NCBI GenBank assembly: GCA_020029615.1
Contig: JAIBJO010000012.1
Span: forward strand, 1-39,355
Direction: 5' to 3'
DNA length: 39,355 bases
From: Actinomycetota bacterium
GTDB taxonomy: Bacteria > Actinomycetota > Thermoleophilia > Gaiellales > Gaiellaceae
Part shown: one piece after another, positions 31,374-39,111 of the stretch
Numbering within the stretch: position 1 is the first letter of the stretch
How the letters are laid out: each line of letters begins with the position of its first letter
Translations under genes and position numbers: made by a program
The notes under the pieces: model-generated
What the model was told of the DNA's origin: nothing
Database searches by the model: none
The model's input: only the letters and a program-made list of their open reading frames with translations

Positions 31374-32073
31374 CGAGATACGCCTCGATCACGTCCGGAT
31401 CGGCCTGCACCTGCGCAGGCGGGCCGTCCGCGATCTTGCGGCCGAAGCTGAGGACGTTCACGTGGTCGGAGATGCTCATCACGAGGTTCATGTGGTGCTC
31501 CACGAGGAGGACCGTCAGGTCGAAGTCGTCCCTGATCCGCTGGATGAACGTCCCGAGCTCTGCGACCTCCTCGTGGTTCAGTCCTCCGGCCGGCTCGTCG
31601 AGCAGCAGGAGCCGCGGCTTCGCGACAAGAGCGCGCGCGAGCTCGACGCGCTTCTGGATCCCGTACGGCAGCGCGGCCGCCGGGAAGTGGGCGCGATCGC
31701 GCAGCCCGACGACGTCGAGCATCTCGAGCGCCTGCCTCTCGCCCATCTCGCGGCCGCGTCCGTGCGCTCCGACGAGAACGTTCTCGAGCACCGACATCGT
31801 GCGGAAGAGCTGGATGTTCTGGAATGTGCGGGCGATGCCCTTGCCCACGATCCGGTACGCAGGCTGGCGCAGGATCGACCTGCCGTCGAGCGCGACCTCG
31901 CCCGAGTCGGGCTTGTAGAGCCGCGTGATGACGTTGAAGGCCGTCGTCTTCCCGGCGCCGTTCGGGCCGATGAGACCCGAGATGTGCCCCGCTTCCACCT
32001 CGAAGGAGACGCCGTCGAGCGCGACGATGCCGCCGAAGCGGAGTGTGACGTCCCGTACCTCGAGGAGGGCCAT
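31364..32073 (-). CDS. livG: ABC transporter ATPase LivG, stop codon missing at the livF junction
   Basis: GLIGPNGAGKTTAFNVITRLYKPDSGEV...LVEHHMNLVMSISDHVNVLSFGRKIADGPPAQVQADPDVIEAYLGSDK; the ORF then reads out of frame through livF to 31003. Confidence 0.88.
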
Positions 32074-32143
32074 CGGCGACGAACCCTAAACCGGCCCGGA
32101 GTCGTGTGGCAACGACCACCGATGCGCCGAACGCATTACGATC

Positions 32144-33310
32144 GTGTTCGTGGACCTGCGCGACACGCCCGAGGAGGCCGCGTTCCGCGCGGGGTTGCGC
32201 GCCTGGCTCGAGGAGAACGTCCCCGAGGTATTGCGCGGGCACCGAGGAGGAGCGGCGCGCTTCGACGGGCCGGAGATGCGCGCGTGGAGCCGCGCGCTCT
32301 ACGACGCCGGCTACGCCGGGCTCACCTGGCCGGACGAGTACGGGGGCGGTGGCGCCCCCTACACGCACCAGGCGATCTTCCTCGAGGAGATGGCGCGGGC
32401 GGAGGCTCCGCCGCACGTGGGCGTTATCGGGCTCGGAATGGCCGGGCCGACGATCATGGCCCACGGCACCGAGGAGCACAAAGCCCGCTATCTCGCCCCG
32501 ATCCTGTCCGCGGAGGAGATCTGGTGCCAGGGATTCTCCGAGCCGGGCGCGGGCTCCGACCTCGCCGGTGTCCGCACGAGCGCGCGCCTCGACGACGGCC
32601 ACTTCGTCATCGACGGCCAGAAGGTGTGGTCGTCGTTCGCCCACCTCGCCGACTTCTGCATCCTCCTCACCCGCAGCGATCCCGAGTCGACGCGTCACGC
32701 CGGTCTCACGTACCTGATCGTCGACATGACGTCGCCCGGGGTCGAGGTGCGACCACTCAGGCAGATCACGGGGGAGGCCGAGTTCAACGAGATCTTCTTC
32801 ACGGGCGTGCGCGTTCCGGTGGAGAACCTGCTCGGAGAGGTCGGCGGAGGCTGGCAGGTGGCGATGACGACGCTCCTCCACGAGCGCGGGACGCTCGGCT
32901 TCGCGCTGCAGGCGGCGCTCGAGGTGCAGGTGCGAAAGCTGGTCGCGCTCGCGCGCGACCGCGGCGCGGACCCACTCCAGCGCGACCGGATCGCGCGCGA
33001 GTGGATCGAGATGCAGGCGGTCCGGTTCACGAACTACCGCTCTTTGTCGGTGCTGATGAAGACTGGCATGCCGGGTCCCGAGGGCTCGATCTCGAAGCTC
33101 GTCTGGTCGGAGTCGAACCAACGGGTGACGAAGCTCGCACTCGAGATACTGGGGCCCGACGCAGCGCTCGCCGCGGCCAACGCGCCGTACGGCGGCTACT
33201 GGCAGCACCAACAGCTCCGCAGCCGCGGCAACACCATCGAGGCGGGGACCTCCGAGGTCCTCCGCAACATCGTCGCCGAGCGCGTCCTCGGTCTGCCGTA
33301 CTCTCGCTGA
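32144..33310 (+). CDS. Acyl-CoA dehydrogenase (subunit 1 of adjacent pair)
   Basis: WCQGFSEPGAGSDLAGVRTSA, GNTIEAGTSEVLRNIVAERVLGLP; GTG start at 32144 or 32150. Confidence 0.93.
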   Translation: MFVDLRDTPEEAAFRAGLRAWLEENVPEVLRGHRGGAARFDGPEMRAWSRALYDAGYAGLTWPDEYGGGGAPYTHQAIFLEEMARAEAPPHVGVIGLGMAGPTIMAHGTEEHKARYLAPILSAEEIWCQGFSEPGAGSDLAGVRTSARLDDGHFVIDGQKVWSSFAHLADFCILLTRSDPESTRHAGLTYLIVDMTSPGVEVRPLRQITGEAEFNEIFFTGVRVPVENLLGEVGGGWQVAMTTLLHERGTLGFALQAALEVQVRKLVALARDRGADPLQRDRIAREWIEMQAVRFTNYRSLSVLMKTGMPGPEGSISKLVWSESNQRVTKLALEILGPDAALAAANAPYGGYWQHQQLRSRGNTIEAGTSEVLRNIVAERVLGLPYSR

Positions 33311-34497
33311 TGGACTTCACGTTCACACCCGAGCAGGAGGCGCTTCACGAGCAGGCACGCGAGTTTCTCGTCGCGAACACGGAGCCGTCCTGGGCGCAGC
33401 TCGCCGAGCTTGGTTGGACCGGCGTTTCGATTGCCGAGGAGGACGGCGGGGCCGGGCTCACGTTCGTCGAGGAAGCCGTGCTCTTCGAAGAGCTCGGTCG
33501 GACGCTCTATCGCGGCCCCTACTTCTCGACCGTCGCGCTGACGCTCCCCGCGCTGCCCGGCGACTTGCGTGCGGAGGTCGCCTCCGGTGAGGCGAGCTGG
33601 ACACTTGCCTTTGGGCCTCTCGTCCCCGATCTCGACACGGCCGACCGGGTCGCGATCGTCGGCGGCGACGGGATCTTCGAGCTGGAAGGGGCGGAGCGGG
33701 AGGTGCTCGAGACGACCGATCACACGCGCACGCTCGGCGTCGTCCGCGGCGGCGAGCCCGGACGTCGCCTGTCGGACGCGACCGCCCTCACAGGTATCGA
33801 GACACGCTCGCAGGCGGCGTTGGCGCTCGAGGCGTGCGGCGTCGGGCGACGGGCCCTCGAGCACGCGGTCGAGTACGCGTCCTCGCGGGAGCAGTTCGGC
33901 AAGAAGATCGGCGCGTACCAGGCCGTCTCGCATCCGCTCGCGGATGCGTACACCCGGGTCGAGCTGTCGCGCTCGCTCGCGCTCTGGGCTGCGTGGTGCG
34001 TCGCCACCGATGACCCACAGGCGCCGCTCGCGGCAGCCGCGGCGAAGTCCACCGCAGCCGAGGCCGCGGTCCTCGTGTGCGAGACAGCGATTCAGGCCCT
34101 CGGCGGAATCGGATTCACCTGGGAGCACGAGCTGCATCGGCTGTACAAGCGCGCGCTCGGGATCGAGAGCTACGGGACCTCCAGCACTCGGCTGCGCGCC
34201 GAGATCGCCGCATCGCTGCTCGAACCAGACAACGTCGGGGTGCCTGGCTTGAGCCAGGCACCACGGCGACAACGAGATCGCGAGCCGCCTTCCGGACAAG
34301 AGCTGGCATCGCTACACGTACGCCGACTTCGTCTCGCGCACGAAGAAGCTGATCGTGGCTCTCCGCAAGCTGGGACTCGACGACGGCGATCGGGTGGGGA
34401 CGTTCATGTGGAACCACTCGGAGCACCTCGAGACGTACATGGGCGCGCCTGTCGGCGGGTTCGTCACCCACACGCTGAATCTCCGTCTTCACCCTGA
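33310..34497 (+). CDS. Acyl-CoA dehydrogenase (subunit 2); homology ends near 34229, then about 85 aa of non-homologous read-through
   Basis: MDFTFTPEQEALHEQAREFLVAN...SREQFGKKIGAYQAVSHPLADAYTRVELSRS...AIQALGGIGFTWEHELHRLYKRALGIESYGTSSTRLRAEIAASLLE. TGATG overlap with the upstream gene. The tail is the out-of-frame reading of the ligase gene. Confidence 0.88.
   Translation: MDFTFTPEQEALHEQAREFLVANTEPSWAQLAELGWTGVSIAEEDGGAGLTFVEEAVLFEELGRTLYRGPYFSTVALTLPALPGDLRAEVASGEASWTLAFGPLVPDLDTADRVAIVGGDGIFELEGAEREVLETTDHTRTLGVVRGGEPGRRLSDATALTGIETRSQAALALEACGVGRRALEHAVEYASSREQFGKKIGAYQAVSHPLADAYTRVELSRSLALWAAWCVATDDPQAPLAAAAAKSTAAEAAVLVCETAIQALGGIGFTWEHELHRLYKRALGIESYGTSSTRLRAEIAASLLEPDNVGVPGLSQAPRRQRDREPPSGQELASLHVRRLRLAHEEADRGSPQAGTRRRRSGGDVHVEPLGAPRDVHGRACRRVRHPHAESPSSP
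34239..34262. repeat. 24-nt perfect palindrome at the ACAD/ligase junction
   Basis: GGTGCCTGGCT-TG-AGCCAGGCACC: 11-bp perfect arms, 2-nt centre. Same length and inner core (CTGGCT..AGCCAG) as the 36633 array. Confidence 0.9.
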
Positions 34498-35818
34498 CGA
34501 CAACACGTACATCGCTACTCACGGCGGCGACCGCGTGATCGTCGTCGACAAGGTGCTCTGGCCGCTCGCCGAGCAGTTCGTCGGCAGGTGCAACTTCGAG
34601 CACGTGATCGCCGTCGGCGACGGGCCGACCCCGGACGGCGCGATCGACTACGAGGAGCTGCTCGCGGATGCCGACGAGTCGGGATTCTCCTACCGAGACC
34701 TCCCGGAGCGATCCGCCGCAGCCATGTGCTACACGAGCGGTACGACGGGTGAGCCGAAGGGAGTTCTCTACTCCCATCGTGCGATCGCCGTCCACGCGCT
34801 GACGGTCATCGGATGCCTCGGGATGTACGCGGACGACGTGTGCCTCCCGGTGGTCCCGATGTTTCACGCGAACGCATGGTGCTTTCCGTTCTCCTGCACG
34901 ATGACCGGTGTAAAGCAGGTGTTTCCCGGCCCCAATCTCGATCCGACGAGCCTGCTCGAGGACTTCCAGCAGGAGAAGGTCACGGTCACGGCCGGCGTGC
35001 CGACCATATGGATGGGGATCCTGCAGACGCTCGACGCCGACCCTGGGGCGTACGACCTCTCGACGATTCGCACGATGACCGTCGGCGGGTCCGCACCACC
35101 GCGCGCGATGATCGAGGCGTTCTCCGAGCGGCACGGCCTGCACATCACGCACGGCTGGGGCATGACCGAGATGAGCCCCGTGGGCACGCTCTCGGGCGCG
35201 CCGGGCCAGGAGCGGGGACTCTCGCCACAGGACGCGTACACCCGCCGCGCGATGCAGGGCATGGCGATCCCCTTCGTCGAGATTCGGTCACGGGGCGCGG
35301 ACGGGCTCGTCCCGTGGGACGGCCGGACGATGGGCGAGCTCGAGGTGCGCGGCCCGTCGATCGCGTCGGCGTATTACGAGTCCGACGACAGCGCGGACCG
35401 CTGGACCGAGGACGGCTGGTTCAAGACAGGCGACATCGTGTCGATTCACCCGGACGGGTTCGTGGAGGTGCAGGACCGTGCGAAAGACCTCGTGAAGTCG
35501 GGCGGCGAGTGGATCTCGACCGTCGCGCTCGAGAACACCCTCATGGGGCATCCGGCGGTCGCGGAGGCCGCGGTCATCGCCGTTCCCGACGAGAAGTGGT
35601 CGGAGCGACCGCTTGCCGTCGTCGTGCTTCGGGAAGGCGCCAGCGCCACAGGCGACGAGTTGCGCGAGTTCCTGTCCCCGACCTGCGCGAAGTGGTGGCT
35701 GCCCGACCGCTTCGAGTTCGTCGACGAGATCCCGAAGACCGCAGTCGGCAAGTTCCGCAAGACGGCTCTTCGCGAGCGCTTCGCAGCCACTCTGGTCGCG
35801 AGCGACCAGAGTGGTTAG
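34355..35818 (+). CDS. Fatty-acyl-CoA synthetase/AMP-dependent ligase; N-terminus truncated at the palindrome (homology in frame from 34265)
   Basis: In-frame homology from GDNEIASRLPDKSWHRYTYADFVSRTKKLIVALRKLGLDDGDRVGTFMWNHSEHLETYMGAP; AMP-binding motif MCYTSGTTGEPKGVLYSHR; ITHGWGMTEMSP; KTAVGKFRKTALR. The in-frame TGA at 34250 lies inside the palindrome. Confidence 0.88.
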   Translation: MALRKLGLDDGDRVGTFMWNHSEHLETYMGAPVGGFVTHTLNLRLHPDDNTYIATHGGDRVIVVDKVLWPLAEQFVGRCNFEHVIAVGDGPTPDGAIDYEELLADADESGFSYRDLPERSAAAMCYTSGTTGEPKGVLYSHRAIAVHALTVIGCLGMYADDVCLPVVPMFHANAWCFPFSCTMTGVKQVFPGPNLDPTSLLEDFQQEKVTVTAGVPTIWMGILQTLDADPGAYDLSTIRTMTVGGSAPPRAMIEAFSERHGLHITHGWGMTEMSPVGTLSGAPGQERGLSPQDAYTRRAMQGMAIPFVEIRSRGADGLVPWDGRTMGELEVRGPSIASAYYESDDSADRWTEDGWFKTGDIVSIHPDGFVEVQDRAKDLVKSGGEWISTVALENTLMGHPAVAEAAVIAVPDEKWSERPLAVVVLREGASATGDELREFLSPTCAKWWLPDRFEFVDEIPKTAVGKFRKTALRERFAATLVASDQSG

Positions 35819-35826
35819 GACGACGC

Positions 35827-36615
35827 ATGGGAACGTTCATCTCCTCGGAGCTCGATGGTCTGGTGGCAGTCGTCACGATCGACAATCCGCCGATGAACGC
35901 GCTCTCGGCTCCGCTCCTGGAGGAGCTCGAGGCGGAGGTCGAGCGCCTCGACGCCGACGACACCGTCCGTGCGATCGTGCTCAGGGGCGCAGGTGAGCGC
36001 GCGTTCGTCGCCGGTGCGGACATCAAGGAGTTCCCGGCGCTTCGAGCGGCGGCAGAGGAAATGCACGAAGGGGGCTCTGCCCGCGGGATCCAGAAGCTCG
36101 GGCACCGGATGGACGCGGCACGGACGCCATTCGTCGCCGCGATCCACGGCTTCTGCCTCGGAGGCGGGCTCGAGCTCGCCATGTGCTGCGACATCCGCGT
36201 GGCTGCCGAGGGGGCGCAACTCGGACAGCCCGAGATCAAGCTCGGGCTCATTCCCGGCGGCGGCGGGACGCAGCGGCTTGCGCGGCTCGTCGGTTTCGGC
36301 CGGGCTCAGCTCCTCAATATGACCGGCGACTTCATCGACGCCGCAACGGCGTACGACTGGGGGCTGGTCGAGAAGGTCGTGCCGGCGGAGGAGCTCCAGG
36401 ACGCCGCACTCGCCGTCGCGCGGACGATCGCGGCTCGCTCGCCCGTCTCGATCGGCGTGTTGCGCGAGCTGGCTCGGACGACCCGCGACCTCCCGCTCGA
36501 GGAGGGACTCCGCCGGGAAGCCGACGGCTTTCGTCGCTGCCTCGCGAGCGAAGACGGCGCCGAGGGCGTGGCTGCATTCATCGAGAAGCGCGAGCCGAGC
36601 TTCACGGGGCGGTGA
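35827..36615 (+). CDS. Enoyl-CoA hydratase/isomerase family
   Basis: VVTIDNPPMNALSAPLLEEL, FVAGADIKEF, IHGFCLGGGLELAMCCDIRVAAEGAQLGQPEIKLGLIPGGGGTQRL. Confidence 0.95.
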   Translation: MGTFISSELDGLVAVVTIDNPPMNALSAPLLEELEAEVERLDADDTVRAIVLRGAGERAFVAGADIKEFPALRAAAEEMHEGGSARGIQKLGHRMDAARTPFVAAIHGFCLGGGLELAMCCDIRVAAEGAQLGQPEIKLGLIPGGGGTQRLARLVGFGRAQLLNMTGDFIDAATAYDWGLVEKVVPAEELQDAALAVARTIAARSPVSIGVLRELARTTRDLPLEEGLRREADGFRRCLASEDGAEGVAAFIEKREPSFTGR

Positions 36616-36632
36616 GAAACGGGTCGCCTGCT

Positions 36633-36809
36633 GGGGTCTGGCTGAAGCCAGACCCCATGTCCACCTCAACGTACGCGCCGGCTGGGGTCTGGCTTCAGCC
36701 AGACCCTGGGTCGAAGTCAACGTATGCACCTGCTGTGGTCTGGCTTCAGCCAGACCCCAGGTCGAAGTCAACGTACGCGCGTGCTGGGGTCTGGCTTCAG
36801 CCAGACCCC
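36633..36809. repeat. Four 24-nt palindromes with exact 51-bp period (tandem palindromic array)
   Basis: Palindromes at 36633-36656, 36684-36707, 36735-36758, 36786-36809; consensus GGGGTCTGGCT-(TC/GA)-AGCCAGACCCC separated by 27-nt similar spacers (consensus NGGTCGAAGTCAACGTACGCGCNNGCT). Confidence 0.95.
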
Positions 36810-36820
36810 GTGTCGACGAC

Positions 36821-37741
36821 GTGAGGGCGGCCGTCCTCACAGGCGTCGGCGGGCCGGAGCAGCTCGTCGTGCAGGACGTGCCCGAGCCCGAGGCCGCCGA
36901 CGGCCAGTCGATCGTCGACGTCCGCGCAGCGGGGATCAACTTCGCAGACGTCCTGATCCGGCTCGGCATGTACCCGCAGATGCCGGAGCTGCCGGCAGTG
37001 CTCGGCTCGGAGGTCGCGGGCGAGCTCGACGGCGCCCGCGTCATGGGCTTCGCGCGCGGCGAGGGCGGCGGCTACGCCGAGAGAGTCGCTGTCGATCGGC
37101 GTTGGCTCCTCCCGCTCCCGAACCGCGCCAGCTTCGCGGAGGGCGCCGCATTTCCCATGGCCTTCCTCACCGCCTGGATCCCGCTCACCGAGCTGGTTCG
37201 CATCGCATTCGGGGCGCGAGTGCTGATCACGGCGGCCGCGGGCGCGGTGGGAACCGCAGCGGTGCAGATCGTGCGCGCGCTCAACGGGAAGCCGATTGCG
37301 GCCGCGGGCAGTGCCGAGAAGCTCGAGCTCCCGCGCTCGCTCGGCGCCGTCGAGGCGGTGACGTACGACGCGATCGGCGAGCTCGAGCCCGTGGACGCGG
37401 TCTTCGATCTCGTCGGTGGCGAGATCTTCGCCGCGTCACTCTCCCTGGTGAAGCCGCTGGGGACTGCAATCGCGGTCGGGTACGCGGGCGGGTTGTGGGC
37501 CGACGTGAGCCCGACCTGGCTCGTGGGGCGCAACATCGGGGTGCACGGGTTCTATCTCGGCCGCTTGCTGGCGCGAAGTCCCGACCTCGTCGAGCGCGCC
37601 GCGAAGGATGTCCTTCGCCTGTGGGAAGGCGGAGCTGTCCGACCGATCGTCGGGGCAGAGTTCCCGCTCGAGCAGGCCGGTGACGCGCACCGCCTGATCG
37701 AGGAGAGGAAGTCGACAGGGAAGGTCGTGCTCGTTCCATGA
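36821..37741 (+). CDS. NADPH:quinone oxidoreductase/zinc-type alcohol dehydrogenase (MDR) family
   Basis: VRAAVLTGVGGPEQLVVQDVPEPEAADGQSIVDVRAAGINFADVLIRLGMYP...VLITAAAGAVGTAAVQIVRALNGKPIAAAGSAEKLEL; GTG start. Confidence 0.9.
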   Translation: MRAAVLTGVGGPEQLVVQDVPEPEAADGQSIVDVRAAGINFADVLIRLGMYPQMPELPAVLGSEVAGELDGARVMGFARGEGGGYAERVAVDRRWLLPLPNRASFAEGAAFPMAFLTAWIPLTELVRIAFGARVLITAAAGAVGTAAVQIVRALNGKPIAAAGSAEKLELPRSLGAVEAVTYDAIGELEPVDAVFDLVGGEIFAASLSLVKPLGTAIAVGYAGGLWADVSPTWLVGRNIGVHGFYLGRLLARSPDLVERAAKDVLRLWEGGAVRPIVGAEFPLEQAGDAHRLIEERKSTGKVVLVP

Positions 37742-38388
37742 CAGCGCTGGTGACGGGGTCGGCAGGAGGCATCGGCAGGGCGATCGTCACGAAGCTCCGA
37801 GCCCAGGGTTTCGACGTCAAGGAGCTCGATCTGGTCGACGGGTTCGACGTCGCCGATCCCGCGGCGTGGGAGCACATCGGCTCGGTCGACCTCGCGTGCC
37901 TGAACGCCGGAGTTCTCACGGGTGACGGCGACATCGCGACGCTCACGGACGAGCAGTACAGACGCGCGGTCGGCGTCAACGTCGACGGTGTCGTCTTCGG
38001 CGTGCGGCGCCTCGATCGCGTCATGCCGACAGGGAGCACGATCATCGTGACGGCGTCGCTCGCCGGGCTCGTCGGGATCCCAGACGACCCGATCTACGGG
38101 CTCACGAAGCACGCGATCGTCGGCTTCGTCCGCTCCGTCGCCCCACAGCTCGCGAAGCGGGGAATCCGCATCCAGGCTGTGTGCCCCGGCTGGGCCGACA
38201 CCGCGCTCACGCCCCCGGAGTTCAAGCAGGGCCTCGTTGCGAGCGGATTCCGGCTGCTCCAGCCGTTCGAGGTCGCCGAGGGCGTGTGGGCCGCCTACGA
38301 GAGCGAGGGGACGGGCGAGGCCTGGGTCGTCCAGCCCGGTCGGGAGCCGCTGCTCTACGAGTTCAAGGGCGTCCCGGGCCCACGGTGA
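37738..38388 (+). CDS. Short-chain dehydrogenase/reductase
   Basis: ALVTGSAGGIGRAIVTKLRAQGFDV (Rossmann), CLNAGVL, YGLTKHAIVGFVRS (YxxxK), VCPGWADT; 4-nt overlap with the upstream gene. Confidence 0.93.
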   Translation: MTALVTGSAGGIGRAIVTKLRAQGFDVKELDLVDGFDVADPAAWEHIGSVDLACLNAGVLTGDGDIATLTDEQYRRAVGVNVDGVVFGVRRLDRVMPTGSTIIVTASLAGLVGIPDDPIYGLTKHAIVGFVRSVAPQLAKRGIRIQAVCPGWADTALTPPEFKQGLVASGFRLLQPFEVAEGVWAAYESEGTGEAWVVQPGREPLLYEFKGVPGPR

Positions 38389-38422
38389 CCACGGCGCCGC
38401 CGCCTACCATGACCCACGCGCC

Positions 38423-39109
38423 ATGACCCGCCGTCCGTCACACCGTGTCGTTGACCGGTCGGCGCGCCCGGTGCTCACGCTGTTCGCATCGCTCGGCGTC
38501 GTCCTGGCAGTGGCCGGATGTGGAGGCGCTCAGACCGTCGCGATCCCCGAGGACGTTCCCCCCGCACCAACGCCGGCGTCCGGTGGGATTCCGTGGCCGG
38601 CGCCGCCGAACCCGCTCGAGCTCACGCGCGACGCCGGTCTGACGCCCGAGACCCACGAGTTCTTCGACTACCACGTCCACGCACACCTGGACGTCTTCGT
38701 GAACGCGCAGCCTGTGCCCGTGCCACCCGGGCTGGGGATCGACATCGAGAATCCCGCCGTTCGCCACGGCCGCCTCGAGGACGGGACGGACTCGTACGGC
38801 GGAATCGACCCGCCGTGCTCGAAGCCGTGCATCTCCCCGCTGCACACGCACGACCAGACCGGAGTCGTCCACACGGAATCGGCACAGTCGAGCCCGAACC
38901 GCCTGGGCCAGCTCTTCACCGAATGGGACGTCCGGCTCAACGCCGACTGCGTCGGCGGCTACTGCCGCCCCGGAACGAGCGTGCTTGTGTACGTCGACGG
39001 CGAGCTCTACGAAGGCGACCCCGCGGAGATCGAGCTCACCGACGGGAAGGAGGTCGCGATCGTGATCGGGACCCCACCCGCGCAGATCCCGTCGAGCCCC
39101 CCGGTCTAG
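38423..39109 (+). CDS. Histidine-rich putative lipoprotein, unknown function
   Basis: Hydrophobic signal ending VLAVAGCGG (lipobox); EFFDYHVHAHLDVFVNAQPVPVPPGLGI, ISPLHTHDQTGVVHTES, GQLFTEWDVRL. Confidence 0.75.
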   Translation: MTRRPSHRVVDRSARPVLTLFASLGVVLAVAGCGGAQTVAIPEDVPPAPTPASGGIPWPAPPNPLELTRDAGLTPETHEFFDYHVHAHLDVFVNAQPVPVPPGLGIDIENPAVRHGRLEDGTDSYGGIDPPCSKPCISPLHTHDQTGVVHTESAQSSPNRLGQLFTEWDVRLNADCVGGYCRPGTSVLVYVDGELYEGDPAEIELTDGKEVAIVIGTPPAQIPSSPPV

Positions 39110-39111
39110 GC

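Noticed and set aside
36633-36809. CRISPR array
   Set aside because: Period is regular but the 27-nt spacers are homologous to each other, only four units exist, and no cas genes are in the window. It is a tandem palindromic repeat.
35815-37044. 409-aa ORF on - strand containing WGLAEARPQ repeats
   Set aside because: Antisense to the enoyl-CoA hydratase and the array; the repeat peptide is explained by the 51-bp (17-codon) array period.
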